64,000 bases of DNA from Burkholderiales bacterium (GCA_016790635.1 JAEUOR010000037.1:1-64000), one strand, 5' to 3'; numbered from the stretch's first letter, positions 24,609 through 35,339 are shown. The notes: generated by a model not told the origin, from the sequence alone. Translations and numbers: made by a program.

Positions 24609-25484
24609 TTAGTGCGCCACCGCCTCAGCCGGCAGGCCCTGCAGCATGGCCAGGAGGCGCGCGATGCGCGGCCGCAACTCGCGGCGGTCGACGATCATGT
24701 CGATCGCGCCTTTCTCGAGCAGGAACTCGGCGCGTTGAAAACCCTCGGGCAGCTTTTCGCGCACGGTCTGCTCGATCACGCGCGGGCCGGCAAAGCCGAT
24801 CAGGGCGCCCGGTTCGGCGATGACCACGTCCCCCACGAAGGCGAAGCTCGCCGACACGCCGCCCATGGTCGGGTCGGTCAGGACCGAAATGTAGGGCAGT
24901 CGCCGGCGCGCCAGACGCGCCAGCGCGGCGTTGATCTTGGCCATCTGCATGAGCGAGAAAAGCCCTTCCTGCATGCGTGCGCCGCCGCTGGCAGCGACCG
25001 AGATGAAGGGGATCTTTTCCTGGAGGGCCGCATCGACGCCGCGCACGAAGCGCTCGCCAACAACCGAACCCATCGAGCCACCCATGAAGTCGAACTCGAA
25101 CGCGGCCACCACCACCGGCAGGGACAGGAGCGAACCCTGCATTACCACCAGTGCATCCTTCTCGCCGGTCCCTTCCATGGCCTCCTTGAGTCGCTCCGGG
25201 TACTTGCGGCTATCCTTGAACTTGAGGCTGTCGACCGGCCGCACCGTCGCGCCGATCTCGTAGCGCCCTTCGCCATCGAGCAGGCTGTCGATGCGCTCGC
25301 GCGCGCCGATGCGATTGTGGTGATTGCACTTGGGGCAGACCTGCGCATTTTTTTCGAGGTCGCTCGAGTAGAGCGCGGTCTCGCAGGACGGGCACTTGAC
25401 CCACAGGCCCTCGGGGAAGGTCTTGCGCGGCGCCCCGTCGGTGCGGTTGATCTTGGGCGGCAGCAGCTTCTCTATCCAGCTCAT
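24609..25484 (-). CDS. accD: Acetyl-CoA carboxylase carboxyltransferase subunit beta
   Basis: The 291-residue protein starts [12 protein letters not shown] and carries the N-terminal zinc ribbon C31-PSC34 and C50-PKC53. The carboxyltransferase core includes [20 protein letters not shown] and [18 protein letters not shown]. With AccA it transfers the carboxyl group from biotinyl-AccB to acetyl-CoA to give malonyl-CoA. It lies 28 bases downstream of trpA, the usual betaproteobacterial place, but folC, which normally follows, is absent; the catabolic island begins instead. A longer open frame upstream is not used. Confidence 0.98.
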   Translation of the reverse strand: MSWIEKLLPPKINRTDGAPRKTFPEGLWVKCPSCETALYSSDLEKNAQVCPKCNHHNRIGARERIDSLLDGEGRYEIGATVRPVDSLKFKDSRKYPERLKEAMEGTGEKDALVVMQGSLLSLPVVVAAFEFDFMGGSMGSVVGERFVRGVDAALQEKIPFISVAASGGARMQEGLFSLMQMAKINAALARLARRRLPYISVLTDPTMGGVSASFAFVGDVVIAEPGALIGFAGPRVIEQTVREKLPEGFQRAEFLLEKGAIDMIVDRRELRPRIARLLAMLQGLPAEAVAH

Positions 25485-25512
25485 GTCAGGCGCGCTCCAA
25501 AAAAGCCGACCA

Positions 25513-26319
25513 TCATGCGGCGGGGGTATCCAGGGCCTTGCGGATGCCGGCGATGAATTCTCCCACCTTCCCGATTTCCTGTCCCCGAGGCGCTGCTTCC
25601 AGTTCCTGGATGATGCGGCTGCCGATGACGACGGCATCCGCAATGCGCGCCACCGCCTGCGCGCTGGCGGCGTCACGAATGCCGAAACCCACCCCGACCG
25701 GCAACCCCGAGCGCTGGCGGATCAGCGGAATGCGCGCGGCGACTTCGCCGGTATCGAGGGTGGCCGCGCCGGTCACGCCCTTGAGCGAGACGTAGTAGAT
25801 GTATCCCGACGCGGCACGCGCGACCGCCTCGATGCGCGCCTCGGGCGAGGTTGGCGCCAGAAGGAAGATGGGGTCCAGCCCGGCGCTCTTCATGCGCGCG
25901 GCGAAGTCCTCGCTCTCCTCCGGCGGGTAATCGACCACCAGGATGCCGTCCAGCCCTGCCTTGGCGGCGGCCGCCGCGAAGGCATCGACACCCATGCGCT
26001 CGAGCGGATTGGCATACCCCATGAGCACGACCGGCGTCTTCTGGTCGGTGCGGCGGAACTCGGCGACCATGTCGATCACGCGGGCCAGCGAAACGCCATG
26101 CTTGAGCGCACGCTCGGAGGCGCGCTGGATCACCGGGCCGTCCGCCATCGGGTCGGAAAACGGCACGCCCAGTTCGATGACATCGCACCCGCGCGCGGCG
26201 AGTTCATGCATCAGCGGCACGGTCAGCGATGGATCGGGGTCGCCGGCGCAGATGTACGGAATCAGCGCCTTGCGTCCGGCCGCGCGGGCGGCCGCGAAGG
26301 TGGCAGCGATGCGCGACAT
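25513..26319 (-). CDS. trpA: Tryptophan synthase alpha chain
   Basis: The 268-residue TIM-barrel protein cleaves indole-3-glycerol phosphate to indole and glyceraldehyde 3-phosphate. The two catalytic residues, E49 in [13 protein letters not shown] and D60 in PMADGP, are at exactly the positions used in enteric TrpA, and the phosphate-binding GVGFGIRDA segment is present. Its ATG at 26319 begins two bases after the trpB stop, so the alpha and beta subunits are made together and form the channelled complex. A very long overlapping frame through trpB is a shadow. Confidence 0.98.
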   Translation of the reverse strand: MSRIAATFAAARAAGRKALIPYICAGDPDPSLTVPLMHELAARGCDVIELGVPFSDPMADGPVIQRASERALKHGVSLARVIDMVAEFRRTDQKTPVVLMGYANPLERMGVDAFAAAAAKAGLDGILVVDYPPEESEDFAARMKSAGLDPIFLLAPTSPEARIEAVARAASGYIYYVSLKGVTGAATLDTGEVAARIPLIRQRSGLPVGVGFGIRDAASAQAVARIADAVVIGSRIIQELEAAPRGQEIGKVGEFIAGIRKALDTPAA

Positions 26320-26321
26320 GG

Positions 26322-27569
26322 TCAGAACACGATGCCGGAACGCTCGGCAACGGTGTGCATGTCCTTGTCGCCGCGCCCGGAAAGGTTGACCAGCAGGATC
26401 TTGTCCTTGGCCATCGTCGGGGCGATCTTGATGGCGTGCGCCACGGCATGCGAGGACTCGAGCGCCGGGATGATGCCCTCGATGCGGCACAGGCGATGAA
26501 AGGCCGCGAGCGCCTCGTCGTCGTCGATGGCCACGTATTCCGCCCGCCCGCTGTCCTTCAACCAGGCATGCTCGGGACCGACCCCAGGGTAGTCGAGGCC
26601 CGCGGAGATCGAGTGGGTCTCGATGATCTGGCCATTGGCATCCTGCAGCAGGTAGGTGCGGTTGCCGTGCAGGACGCCGGGACTGCCTGCCGACAAGGAC
26701 GCGGCGTGCTTGCCGCTGGCGATGCCCGAGCCCCCGGCCTCGACGCCGATCAGCCGCACCTGCGCATGCGGGATGTAGGGGTGGAAGATGCCCATCGCGT
26801 TCGAACCGCCGCCGACGCAGGCGAGCACCGCATCGGGCTGGCGCCCGGCGATCTCCGGCATCTGGGTCAAGCATTCGCGCCCGACCACTGCGTTGAAGTC
26901 GCGCACCATCATCGGGTAAGGATGCGGGCCCGCCACCGTGCCGATGATGTAGAAGGTGGTCTCGACGTTGGTGACCCAGTCGCGCATGGCCTCGTTCAAG
27001 GCGTCCTTCAGGGTCTTGGAACCGCTCTCCACCGGCACCACGGTGGCGCCGAGGAGTTTCATCCGATACACATTCGCGGCCTGGCGCTTGATGTCCTCGG
27101 AACCCATGTAGACCACGCATTCGAGGCCGAAGCGCGCCGCCATGGTCGCCGTGGCAACGCCATGCTGCCCGGCGCCGGTCTCGGCGATGACGCGCGGCTT
27201 GCCCATGCGGCGCGCCAGGAGCGCCTGGCCCATGGTGTTGTTGACCTTGTGCGCGCCGGTGTGATTGAGGTCCTCGCGCTTCAGATAGATCTGCGCGCCG
27301 CCCAGTTCCCGCGAGAGTCGTGCGCAGTGGTACACCGGACTGGGTCTTCCGACGTAATGCGCAAGCTCGGACGCAAGCTCGGCCTGGAACGCAGGGTCGC
27401 TGCGGCAGGCGGCGTAGGCGACCTTGAGCTCCTCGAGGGCCGCCATCAGGGTTTCGGAGACGAACACGCCGCCGTAAGGGCCGAAGTGTCCGCGCGCATC
27501 GGGCAGGTCGTAGGCCTGGCCCGGCATCGCGTCGCCGGACGGCGACGCGGGAAGATCGTTCAGGTTCAT
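26322..27569 (-). CDS. trpB: Tryptophan synthase beta chain
   Basis: The 415-residue protein condenses indole with serine using PLP. The PLP lysine is K108 in [10 protein letters not shown], and the phosphate-binding glycine loop GGGSNAMG, the ETGAGQHG loop and the C-terminal SGRGDKD are all intact. It has about 15 residues before the usual [10 protein letters not shown]-like start, so initiation at an internal ATG is possible, but the ATG at 27569 overlaps the trpF stop as ATGA and is preferred. It lies in the trpF-trpB-trpA-accD operon. Confidence 0.98.
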   Translation of the reverse strand: MNLNDLPASPSGDAMPGQAYDLPDARGHFGPYGGVFVSETLMAALEELKVAYAACRSDPAFQAELASELAHYVGRPSPVYHCARLSRELGGAQIYLKREDLNHTGAHKVNNTMGQALLARRMGKPRVIAETGAGQHGVATATMAARFGLECVVYMGSEDIKRQAANVYRMKLLGATVVPVESGSKTLKDALNEAMRDWVTNVETTFYIIGTVAGPHPYPMMVRDFNAVVGRECLTQMPEIAGRQPDAVLACVGGGSNAMGIFHPYIPHAQVRLIGVEAGGSGIASGKHAASLSAGSPGVLHGNRTYLLQDANGQIIETHSISAGLDYPGVGPEHAWLKDSGRAEYVAIDDDEALAAFHRLCRIEGIIPALESSHAVAHAIKIAPTMAKDKILLVNLSGRGDKDMHTVAERSGIVF

Positions 27570-28201
27570 GTTTCCTCGCTGGCGTCAGCCGCACGAACGG
27601 CGGCGACGAACTGGTGGATCAGGGCGGCATCCTTGATGCCCTTGGAGACTTCGACGCCGGACGACACGTCGACCGCGGCCGGCTTAAGCGCGCGAATCCC
27701 TTCGCCCACGTTTGCAGGTCGTAACCCACCAGACAAAACGGCCCGAGGAGCGAGCCCTTGCGGTACCAGCGACCAATCGAACACCTCGCCACCCCCGCCG
27801 TATCCCTCGACATGGGCATCCAGGAGGATGCCGCGCGCGGCGGAGAATTGAGAGTTGAATTCTAGCAAATCGAGCTTGGGCGTCACCCGCGCAGCGCGCA
27901 GCCACGGCAGGCTGAATTGCGCGCAGTAGCCTGGCGACTCGTCGCCGTGGAATTGCAACATGCCCAGGCCGAGCGCGGCGGCGATGTCCTGCACGCGGGC
28001 GGCATCCTCGTTGACGAAGAGGCCGACCGGGGTGACGAACGGCGGCAGGCGCGCGATCAGTCGCCGTGCCTGGTCGAGCCCGACGACGCGCGGGCTCCTG
28101 GGATAGAAGACCAACCCGATGGCATCAGTACCGGCATCGACCGCCGCGTCGACATCGGCCTCGCGCGTCAGGCCGCAGATCTTGATGCGTGTGCGTCTCA
28201 T
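27566..28201 (-). CDS. trpF: Phosphoribosylanthranilate isomerase
   Basis: The 211-residue protein carries the catalytic Cys9 in [10 protein letters not shown] and the catalytic Asp in the [10 protein letters not shown] segment, with the phosphate-binding [12 protein letters not shown]. It performs the Amadori rearrangement of phosphoribosylanthranilate in tryptophan synthesis. Its ATG overlaps the truA stop and its stop overlaps the trpB ATG, each by four bases, so truA, trpF and trpB are translationally coupled. Length is normal. Confidence 0.97.
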   Translation of the reverse strand: MRRTRIKICGLTREADVDAAVDAGTDAIGLVFYPRSPRVVGLDQARRLIARLPPFVTPVGLFVNEDAARVQDIAAALGLGMLQFHGDESPGYCAQFSLPWLRAARVTPKLDLLEFNSQFSAARGILLDAHVEGYGGGGEVFDWSLVPQGLAPRAVLSGGLRPANVGEGIRALKPAAVDVSSGVEVSKGIKDAALIHQFVAAVRAADASEET

Positions 28202-28983
28202 GGGCGGCTGTTGAAGGGGGTCCTGCCGAATTCCGGCAGGCCGAAGCGCGCATCGTAGTCGATACGCGTCAGGTACAGGCCTTGCGGGGCGAACGTCGGC
28301 GCGGCGCGGGTCCTATCGCGCGCTTCCAGCACCTCGCGCATCCACGCGACCGGACGGCGCCCCGCGCCGACGGCGACTAAGCATCCGACGATGTTGCGCA
28401 CCATGTGATGCAGGAAGGCGTTGGCTTCGAACCCGAAGACGACGATGCCGCGGTCGACCTCGACACTGGCGCGCGCAAGCGTCTTGATCGGGCTCCTGGC
28501 CTGGCACTCGGAGGAGCGAAACGAGGAAAAGTCATGCTCGCCCTGGAGGAGCGCGGCCGCCTCACGCATCGCGCGCAGGTCGAGGGGCAGAGGATGCCAG
28601 CCGGCCCGATGGAGTTGCAGGGCCGGACGGACCGGCCGGTTGATCAGTCGATATTCGTAGCTGCGCGCGCGTGCGCTGAAGCGGGCGTGAAAGTCATCTT
28701 CGACCGGGTGCGACCAGAGCACCGCGACCGCGGGCGGCAGATGCGCATTGACGCCACGCACCCAGGCATTCTGCGGGCGCTTCGCCGTGGTGTCGAAATG
28801 CGCCACCTGGGCCAGCGCATGCACCCCGGTATCAGTGCGCCCGGCGCACGCAAGGCGCACCGGGTGGCCGGCAATGGCGGCAATGGCCCGCTCCAGCGCA
28901 TCCTGCACGCCGGTCCCGGCAGGCTGTGTTTGCCAACCCGTGAATCCGGTACCGTCGTACTCGACGCCAAGTGCAATGCGCAC
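28198..28983 (-). CDS. truA: tRNA pseudouridine synthase A
   Basis: The 261-residue protein makes pseudouridine at positions 38-40 of the tRNA anticodon arm. The catalytic D51 lies in CAGRTDTGVHA, and HHMVRNIVG near the C-terminus is the second family signature. The GTG at 28983 is chosen because family members begin VRIALGVEYDGT; the open frame extends upstream to an ATG at 29055, but that would pass through the fimV terminator hairpin and is rejected. It is the first gene of the coupled truA-trpF-trpB-trpA run. Confidence 0.96.
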   Translation of the reverse strand: MRIALGVEYDGTGFTGWQTQPAGTGVQDALERAIAAIAGHPVRLACAGRTDTGVHALAQVAHFDTTAKRPQNAWVRGVNAHLPPAVAVLWSHPVEDDFHARFSARARSYEYRLINRPVRPALQLHRAGWHPLPLDLRAMREAAALLQGEHDFSSFRSSECQARSPIKTLARASVEVDRGIVVFGFEANAFLHHMVRNIVGCLVAVGAGRRPVAWMREVLEARDRTRAAPTFAPQGLYLTRIDYDARFGLPEFGRTPFNSRP

Positions 28984-29019
28984 GGCCTGACTCCATTGGA
29001 ACGCCCCTGCACGGGCGCA

Positions 29020-29051
29020 CAAAAGCAACGGGCGGCCCAAGGGGCCGCCCG
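29020..29051 (-). terminator. Rho-independent terminator after fimV
   Basis: On the minus strand a ten-base-pair GC stem (CGGGCGGCCC with GGGCCGCCCG, three-base loop) is followed by TTGCTTTTG, 24 bases after the fimV stop. It separates fimV from truA, so truA-trpFBA needs its own promoter or read-through. Confidence 0.75.
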
Positions 29052-29074
29052 CCAATCCGGACTACCGCAGACGA

Positions 29075-32000
29075 TCAGCCCAGGCCGGACAGCAGTTTCT
29101 GCGCCTCGGCCTTCTGCGCATCGCTGCCTTCCTTGGCGACCTCCTGCAACAACTCGCGCGCCCCCTCCTTGTCGCCCATGTCCTGATAGGCCCGGGCCAG
29201 GTCGAGCTTGGTCGCCGCGTCATCACTGCCGCCGGCGGCGGCGTTGTCGCCGCCAGGCAGGTTGAGGTCAACGCCCGAGAGGTCAAAGTCCATGCTGTTG
29301 CCAGCCGGCGCCGCTGCCGCGGCAGGGGCCGCTCCGGCAGGCGCCTCGTCGGCGGAAAGATCGAAATCGAAATCGATGCTCGGCGTCGGCGCCTCCGGAG
29401 GACGCACGTCCGGCAGGGGCTGCGTCTCGTCCATTGTCATGTCGCCGCCGGACGGCTCCATGATCAGCGTTCCGCCGGGCGAGAAGTCGGTCGCCGGGGT
29501 GGCTGGCGCCGCGGCCGGACCGCCGCCCAAGTCGAAGTCAATCACGTTGCCGGCATCGCCACCGCCGGGGGCGGTGCCATCGAGCACGAAATCGGGCCCG
29601 GAGATACCCTCCAGCGGCTGGGTCTGGGTCGCGTCGTCGGCGCCCCCCCCGATGTCGAAGTCCAGGTCGCTGCCTGCAGCCGGAGCGGCGTCCACCGGGG
29701 TGAGGGATGCTGTCTTGGCAAGAGCCTCCGGGCTTGCGCCCGCGGCATCCATTTGCAGCGGCGTGAGCTGCATGGTGGATTCCATGTTGAAGGCCGGTGC
29801 CACAGCGGCGGCGACGGGCATGGTCGCGGCAGCGGCAGCTGCGGACAGCGCGCCGCCCGGCAGCGTGACTGTCGAAGTCGTCGAGCCCCCGCCTCCTTCG
29901 GCGAACAGCGGATTGCCCGGCATGAGGGCACGCCCCAGTTCGGCCGCCTTGCTCCAGTCGTCGCCAGTGCCGCCGGTGGCCGCATGCAATTCCTTGGCCT
30001 GCGCCTCGAACGAGGCTGCGTCGCCACGCTGGTTGTAGATCTCCATGAGCTTGACCCGCACCTTGTGGCGCGTGGCGTCCTTGCCCAATGCCTCCTTGAG
30101 GATTTCCTCGGCTTGCGCGTCGCGGCCGTAGGCCATGTAGACATCGGCCTCGGCGACCGGGTCAACCTCGTCGGCGTCGATCGAACCCTTGCTGACTTCG
30201 CTGAAGTCGCTCTGGAACGAACTGTTGCCGGTATCGACGCTCTGCCCGCCGGTGTTGCCGAAGACGGAGTTCGCCTTCAGGTCGCCGCCGGTGATGATGC
30301 TGTTCTCGAACTTCTCGACCTTGCGCTTGCGGCGCACCGCGTAGGCCGCGTAGCCGCCCAGCAGGGCAAGCACGCCGCCGCCGCCGGCCAAGTACATGGG
30401 ATTGTCCATGAACTCGTCCATCAGGCTCGGCTCTGGAGGCGGGGGAGGCGGAGGTGCGGCAGGCTTCTTGGGCGGCGGCTTGGGCGCTTCGGCAGCCTTG
30501 GGTGCATCGGCAGGCTTGCCGGCATCGGCAGGCTTGCCGGCATCGGCAGGCTTCCCGGCATCCGCTTTGGGCGCCTCTGCGCCCTTGGGTGCGTCGGCTG
30601 GCTTGGGTGCATCCGCCTTGGGCGCCTCGGCGACCTTGGGAGCATCGGCAGGTTTGGGCGCCTCCGCAGCCTTGGGCGGCTCCGGAGCCTTGGGAGGCTC
30701 GGCGACCTTGGGCGGATCGGCAGGTTTGGGCGCTTCGACCTTGGCAGCTTCCTGTGCCTTCGGGGCAGCGGCCGGCGGTACAGGCGCCGGCGCGGCGGCG
30801 GGTTTGGCCGGCTCTACCTTGGGCGCCTCGGCCTTGGCGGGGGCGGGCGCGGGTGCCGGAGCGGGAGCGGCTTTGGGCGGCTCTGCCTTGGGGGGCTCAG
30901 CGGCTTTCTTCGCGTCTGCGACGGTCGGGGCCGCTGGCGCCGCGGGCGGCGTGCCCTTGGCCTGCGCCTGCTTTTGCAATTCAGCCAGTTGCTGGTTCTT
31001 GACCTCGCCCAGCTTTTGCAGGTCCTTGACGTTTTTCTCAAGCTCGGCGGCACGCGCCTTGGCGTCACGCAGTTCGCGCTCCTTGGCGACGCGATCCTCG
31101 ATGCCTGCCTTGGGTTTGGCTGCTGCAGGATCGGCCTTGGACAACTTGAGCTGATCCTTGGTTTCGCCTTTGCCGGCCTTGTCTTCCACGCGCGCCGTGA
31201 TGCGTCCCTGTGCCGCCTGGCGCGGGGCGTCCGGCTTGGCCGCGGGCGTCGAAGGTACGGTACCGGCGAGCTTCTCGGTGTATGAGCGCCAATCGGCAGC
31301 CTGCGCGGAAACGACGCGCCTCGCGTCTGGCGCAGCAACACCAGAGATAGCGTCACGGTCCGGCAAGTTGAGGATCGCCCCGCTCTTCAGGCGGTTCATG
31401 TTTCCGCCGACAAAGGCGTCCGGATTGCTTCGCAACAACGCAACGAGAACCTGCTCCAGGCTGACGCCGTCCGGCTTGGCCTGGCGCGCGATCTTGCCCA
31501 GCGTATCGCCGCGCTTGACCTCATAGGAACCAGCAGCGGCAGCGGCGGCTGGCTTGGCAGGCGCCGGCTTGGCGACAGGCGCTTGCGCTGCCGGCTTGGC
31601 CGCTGGTGTCGGGGCTGGTGCGGCCGGAGCGGGCGCTGGCGGCGGCGCTGCCGCCACCGGGGGGGCGGGAGGGGCGACCGGTTGGGCTACCGCGGCCGGC
31701 GGGGCGACCGGCGGCACGGTTGCAGCCTGCGGCGGGGAAACACCACGCAATTCGGCGGGGTCGAGCAGGAACGTGTACTCACGCACCAGGCGACCGGTAG
31801 CCCAGTTGAGTTCGACCAGCATGTCGACGAACGGCTCGTTGATCGGGTTCGTCGAAGACAGGTTGATGAAATAACGGCCATCGGCACGGCGCTGGACGGC
31901 AAAACGTACGCCCAAAAGCGCGGTGTTGTAGTCCACGCCAGCCTGGCGGAAGGCCTCGGGGCTCGCCAGGCGCGCACCCAGGGTCTGCGCTTCCTCGCGG

Positions 32001-32146
32001 GTGACCGAGGTCAGTTCGATCTCGGCCCGCAAGGGCTGTCCCAGAGATGACAACACATTCAGGCGACCCAGCCCGGCCGCATCCGCGGGAAGGCTGATGG
32101 CAACGCCGGACAAGGCAAAGGCCGTGGCGACGACCAGCTTTTTCAT
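29075..32146 (-). CDS. fimV: FimV/HubP-like polar motility and pilus protein
   Basis: The 1023-residue protein has the FimV layout. A signal peptide (1-23) is followed by the conserved GLGRLNVLSSLGQPLRAEIE domain (25-135), a Pro/Ala linker, a peptidoglycan-binding LysM (207-262, YEVKRGDTLGKIARQ), a coiled coil (340-398), a long Lys/Pro/Ala/Glu low-complexity stretch (400-570) and one membrane helix (584-604). A large acidic cytoplasmic region and the short C-terminal FimV TPR domain (about 977-1023, ARAYQDMGDKEGARELLQEV) complete it. In relatives it organises the cell pole, type IV pili and secretion. It lies between asd and truA, its usual neighbours. A terminator follows. Confidence 0.95.
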   Translation of the reverse strand: MKKLVVATAFALSGVAISLPADAAGLGRLNVLSSLGQPLRAEIELTSVTREEAQTLGARLASPEAFRQAGVDYNTALLGVRFAVQRRADGRYFINLSSTNPINEPFVDMLVELNWATGRLVREYTFLLDPAELRGVSPPQAATVPPVAPPAAVAQPVAPPAPPVAAAPPPAPAPAAPAPTPAAKPAAQAPVAKPAPAKPAAAAAAGSYEVKRGDTLGKIARQAKPDGVSLEQVLVALLRSNPDAFVGGNMNRLKSGAILNLPDRDAISGVAAPDARRVVSAQAADWRSYTEKLAGTVPSTPAAKPDAPRQAAQGRITARVEDKAGKGETKDQLKLSKADPAAAKPKAGIEDRVAKERELRDAKARAAELEKNVKDLQKLGEVKNQQLAELQKQAQAKGTPPAAPAAPTVADAKKAAEPPKAEPPKAAPAPAPAPAPAKAEAPKVEPAKPAAAPAPVPPAAAPKAQEAAKVEAPKPADPPKVAEPPKAPEPPKAAEAPKPADAPKVAEAPKADAPKPADAPKGAEAPKADAGKPADAGKPADAGKPADAPKAAEAPKPPPKKPAAPPPPPPPEPSLMDEFMDNPMYLAGGGGVLALLGGYAAYAVRRKRKVEKFENSIITGGDLKANSVFGNTGGQSVDTGNSSFQSDFSEVSKGSIDADEVDPVAEADVYMAYGRDAQAEEILKEALGKDATRHKVRVKLMEIYNQRGDAASFEAQAKELHAATGGTGDDWSKAAELGRALMPGNPLFAEGGGGSTTSTVTLPGGALSAAAAAATMPVAAAVAPAFNMESTMQLTPLQMDAAGASPEALAKTASLTPVDAAPAAGSDLDFDIGGGADDATQTQPLEGISGPDFVLDGTAPGGGDAGNVIDFDLGGGPAAAPATPATDFSPGGTLIMEPSGGDMTMDETQPLPDVRPPEAPTPSIDFDFDLSADEAPAGAAPAAAAAPAGNSMDFDLSGVDLNLPGGDNAAAGGSDDAATKLDLARAYQDMGDKEGARELLQEVAKEGSDAQKAEAQKLLSGLG
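30504..30557 (-). repeat. Three tandem 18-bp repeats inside fimV
   Basis: The unit GCATCGGCAGGCTTGCCG occurs three times head to tail (30504-30521, 30522-30539, 30540-30557); the third copy has one substitution. It encodes GKPADA repeats in the FimV linker. Perfect or near-perfect units suggest recent slippage and possible length variation. Confidence 0.85.
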
Positions 32147-32427
32147 GGAAATTTGTCTCACGGTCTGTAACCCCCGGCTACCCCAATGCTGCGAGCGGAT
32201 CCTGGTTTTAGAGTTTGGTGGCTGCCGCAGCGCTCCGCAAAGCGCGGTGCGAAAGCTGGGCCCCTGCCACACCGCCACGACGCCAAGACGCCGCGCATAG
32301 CGGTTTGCCCCAGATTATGAAGGTAACATCAAAAGGTTAGCACTGCAAGCTAACCCTTGACTTGAAGTGTGACATGTTGCAAGTCCTGCTTTCGGTTGTT
32401 GGATCGCAGCAACGCCTCGGATTTCGC
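32147..32427. other. Intergenic region between asd and fimV, with a hairpin
   Basis: This 281-base spacer has no credible gene. It is AT-richer than its surroundings between about 32310 and 32400. GGTTAGC (32335-32341) and GCTAACC (32349-32355) form a seven-base-pair hairpin; on the minus strand it is followed by TTTT, so it may be a weak terminator for asd. The rest presumably holds the fimV promoter, but I could not identify a convincing -35/-10 pair. Confidence 0.5.
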
Positions 32428-33540
32428 TCAATCGACGAGCAGGCGCAACATGCGGCGAAGTGGTTCAGCCGCCCCCCACAGCAACTGGTCGCCGACGGTG
32501 AACGCGGAAAGATAAGTTGGCCCCATCGCCAGCTTGCGCAGGCGACCCACCGGGGTCATCATGGTTCCGGTGACGACGGCCGGTGAGAGTTCGCGGATGG
32601 ATTCCTCGCGACGGTTCGGCACCACCTTGGCCCAGGGATGGGCACGCGCGAGCCTGTCCTCGATCTCGTCCAACGGCACGTCGCGCTTGAGCTTGATGGT
32701 CAGCGCCTGCGAGTGGCAGCGCATCGCGCCGATGCGCACACAGAGCCCATCGATGGCGATCGGATCGGCTTCCCGTCCGAGGATCTTGTTGCCCTCTGCA
32801 CCGGCCTTCCATTCCTCGCGGCTCACCCCGCCGCCCAGATCCTTGTCGATCCAGGCGATCAGGCTGCCTGCCAGCGAGACGCCGAATTGCCCAGTCGGCA
32901 TGGCGGGTTCGCGCAAGGCTTCCGCCACCCTGCGATCGATGTCCAGAATCGCCGCTGCCGGATCGTCCAGCAACGGCCGCACCGCCCCGTGCGCATGCCC
33001 CATCTGGGCGAGCAATTCGCGCATGTTGGCCGCGCCCGCCCCGGAGGCCGCCTGGTAGGTCATCGCGGTCATCCATTCGATGAGGTCGGCCTTGAACAGT
33101 CCGTCCAACCCCATGAGCATCAGGCTCACGGTGCAGTTGCCGCCGATGAAGTCGCGCACCCCGCGGCCCAGCGCATCCTTGATCACGCCCAGGTTGACCG
33201 GATCCAGGATGATGACCGCATCGCGATTCATGCGCAGGGTCGAGGCAGCATCGATCCAGTGTCCGGTCCAGCCGGACTTGCGCAACTGCGGATGCATGGC
33301 CGACGTCCAGTCTCCGCCCTGGCAGGTGACGATGATGTCCATGGCCGACAGGGCGCGCACGTCGTTGGCGTCGCCGAGCTTGCCGGTGGCGCGCCCGCCC
33401 ACGACCGGTCCGTCGCTGCCGGGGGCAGAAGTGGAAAAGAAATGCGCGTCAACGTGGGAGAAATCCCCCTCCTCGACCATGCGCTGGACAAGCACGGAAC
33501 CGACCATGCCCCGTGCGCCTACCACTCCGACCTTTTTCAT
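32428..33540 (-). CDS. asd: Aspartate-semialdehyde dehydrogenase
   Basis: The 370-residue protein begins [18 protein letters not shown] (the NADP-binding motif) and has the nucleophile C136 in GGNCTVSLM. The length and the [11 protein letters not shown] segment place it in the Gram-negative form. It reduces aspartyl phosphate to the semialdehyde, feeding lysine/diaminopimelate, threonine and methionine. It follows leuB with a 76-base gap and precedes fimV, the usual order in beta- and gammaproteobacteria. Confidence 0.98.
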   Translation of the reverse strand: MKKVGVVGARGMVGSVLVQRMVEEGDFSHVDAHFFSTSAPGSDGPVVGGRATGKLGDANDVRALSAMDIIVTCQGGDWTSAMHPQLRKSGWTGHWIDAASTLRMNRDAVIILDPVNLGVIKDALGRGVRDFIGGNCTVSLMLMGLDGLFKADLIEWMTAMTYQAASGAGAANMRELLAQMGHAHGAVRPLLDDPAAAILDIDRRVAEALREPAMPTGQFGVSLAGSLIAWIDKDLGGGVSREEWKAGAEGNKILGREADPIAIDGLCVRIGAMRCHSQALTIKLKRDVPLDEIEDRLARAHPWAKVVPNRREESIRELSPAVVTGTMMTPVGRLRKLAMGPTYLSAFTVGDQLLWGAAEPLRRMLRLLVD

Positions 33541-33616
33541 GATTGCCTCGCGGGCGCCGCTCTACGGTTTGCGGGGTTCAAGCCCCGGCGCACTTCGAAC
33601 CGGAACCCCGAATTGG

Positions 33617-34687
33617 TCAGGCGAGGGCCTTCAAGACCGCTTCGCCCATCTGGCGAGTGCCGACCTTGTTAGTGCCTGGCTCGAAGATGTCGGCGGTCCG
33701 ATACCCCTGTGCCAGCACCTTGCGCACCGCGGCCTCGATGCGCCCGGCGGAAGCCTCGTCGTCGAACGAGTAGCGCAGCATCATCGCCGCCGAGAGGATC
33801 GTGGCCAGCGGATTGGCCAGATCCTTGCCCGCGATGTCAGGCGCCGAACCGTGAATGGGTTCGTACAGGCCCTTCTTGGAAGCATTGAGCGAGGCGGAGG
33901 GCTGCATGCCGATCGAACCGGTCAGCATCGACGCCTCGTCGGACAGGATGTCGCCGAACATGTTGCCGGTGACGATCACATCGAACTGCTTGGGATTGCG
34001 CACCAGCTGCATCGCGGCGTTGTCGACGTACATCGACGAATACTCGACGTCGGGATACTCCAGCGCGACCGCGGCGGCCACGTCCTTCCACAGCTGCATG
34101 GTCTCGAGCACGTTGGCCTTGTCGACCGAACACAGACGCTTGCCGCGCTTGCGCGCCGCCGCGAAGCCCACATGCATGATGCGGCTGATCTCGCCTTCGG
34201 CGTAGCGCATGGTGTCGAAACCCTCGCGCTGCCCGGCAAAGGGCCCGGATTCGACCGTGCGCACCCCGCGCGGCTGCCCGAAATAGATGTCGCCGGTCAA
34301 TTCACGCAGGATCAGGAGATCGAGGCCCGAGACGACCTCGGGCTTGAGCGTCGAGGCATTGACCAGTTCGGGGTAAACGATCGAGGGCCGCAGATTGGCG
34401 AACAGACCCAGTTCGCGACGCAGGCCCAGCACCGCCTGCTCGGGTCGCTTGGCGCGCGGCAGCTTGTCGTATTGCCACCCCCCGACGGCGCCGAAGAGGA
34501 TCGCATCCGCATCCCGGGCCAGGTTGAGCGTGGCCTGCGGCAGCGGATCACCTGCACTGTCGTAGGCCGCTCCGCCGACCGGCGCTTCCTCGGTCTCGAG
34601 CGAAAGCCCGAGCGCTTTCAGGACCGCGACCGCCTGCGTCGTGATTTCCTGTCCGATGCCGTCTCCCGGCAAAACCGCGACTTTCAC
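33617..34687 (-). CDS. leuB: 3-isopropylmalate dehydrogenase
   Basis: The 356-residue protein oxidatively decarboxylates 3-isopropylmalate to 2-oxoisocaproate. It has [14 protein letters not shown] at the start, the substrate-binding [14 protein letters not shown] and the metal-binding aspartates in [16 protein letters not shown]. The GTG at 34687 gives the standard [12 protein letters not shown] beginning and has GAGGG nine bases upstream; a TTG nine bases earlier is possible but too close to that ribosome site. It begins one base after the leuD stop, so the two are coupled. Confidence 0.97.
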   Translation of the reverse strand: MKVAVLPGDGIGQEITTQAVAVLKALGLSLETEEAPVGGAAYDSAGDPLPQATLNLARDADAILFGAVGGWQYDKLPRAKRPEQAVLGLRRELGLFANLRPSIVYPELVNASTLKPEVVSGLDLLILRELTGDIYFGQPRGVRTVESGPFAGQREGFDTMRYAEGEISRIMHVGFAAARKRGKRLCSVDKANVLETMQLWKDVAAAVALEYPDVEYSSMYVDNAAMQLVRNPKQFDVIVTGNMFGDILSDEASMLTGSIGMQPSASLNASKKGLYEPIHGSAPDIAGKDLANPLATILSAAMMLRYSFDDEASAGRIEAAVRKVLAQGYRTADIFEPGTNKVGTRQMGEAVLKALA

Positions 34688-34688
34688 T

Positions 34689-35339
34689 TCAGGCAACCCT
34701 CGTGTTGAAGTAGTAGGGATGACGCGCGCGGCGCTCCGCCTCGTAAGCGCGGATTTTCTCGGCGTGCAGAAGCGTCAGGCCGATTTCGTCCAAGCCGTTG
34801 ATCAGGCAATGTTTGCGATGGCCGGTGATATCGAACCGCATGACACGGCCGTCCGGGGTGGTCACGCTTTGCTGCGGCAAGTCGATCACGAGTTCGTAAC
34901 CCGGGAAGCCATTGATTGCGTCGATCAGATGGCGCACTTCGGTTTCCTGGAGCGCGATCGGCAGGAAGCCGTTCTTGTAGCTGTTGTTGAAAAAGATGTC
35001 GGCGAACGACGGCGCGATGACCGCGCGAAAGCCGTACTGTTGCAGAGCCCAGGGCGCATGCTCGCGCGAGGAGCCGCAGCCGAAATTCTTGCCGGCCACC
35101 AGCACCGAGGCGCCCTTGTAGCGCGACTGGTTGAGCACGAAATCGGGGTTGAGCGGTCGCCTGGAGTTGTCCATGCCCGGCTCGCCGGTGTCCTTGTAGC
35201 GCCAGGCGTCGAACAGGTTCTCGCCGAAGCCGGTGCGATGGATGGACTTGAGGAACTGCTTGGGGATGATCGCGTCGGTATCGACGTTGTCACGATCCAG
35301 CGGCGCGGCCAGTCCCTTGTGTACGAGAAATTTTTCCAT
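34689..35339 (-). CDS. leuD: 3-isopropylmalate dehydratase small subunit
   Basis: The 216-residue swivel-domain protein starts [22 protein letters not shown] and has [17 protein letters not shown], the loop that completes the aconitase-type active site supplied by LeuC. With LeuC it isomerises 2- to 3-isopropylmalate. It lies between the small lipoprotein gene and leuB, one base upstream of the latter. Length is normal. Confidence 0.98.
   Translation of the reverse strand: MEKFLVHKGLAAPLDRDNVDTDAIIPKQFLKSIHRTGFGENLFDAWRYKDTGEPGMDNSRRPLNPDFVLNQSRYKGASVLVAGKNFGCGSSREHAPWALQQYGFRAVIAPSFADIFFNNSYKNGFLPIALQETEVRHLIDAINGFPGYELVIDLPQQSVTTPDGRVMRFDITGHRKHCLINGLDEIGLTLLHAEKIRAYEAERRARHPYYFNTRVA

Noticed and set aside
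22639-24612. A 657-codon plus-strand frame opposite the dehydrogenase and Bug genes
   Set aside because: Antisense shadow; both minus-strand genes have complete family motifs and ribosome sites.
26320-27594. Apparent fusion of trpA with a long N-terminal extension through trpB
   Set aside because: The extension is the wrong frame of trpB; trpA has its own ATG two bases after the trpB stop.
28984-29055. Upstream ATG for truA
   Set aside because: It would translate through the fimV terminator hairpin and add residues not found in TruA; the GTG at 28983 fits the family.
30404-30950. Possible CRISPR or VNTR array
   Set aside because: The repeats are in frame, lack spacers and encode the Lys/Pro/Ala linker of FimV.
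33565-33615. tRNA-like GGGGTTCAAGCCCC segment between leuB and asd
   Set aside because: Only a T-arm-like hairpin; the 76-base gap lacks room and complementary acceptor and anticodon stems for a tRNA.
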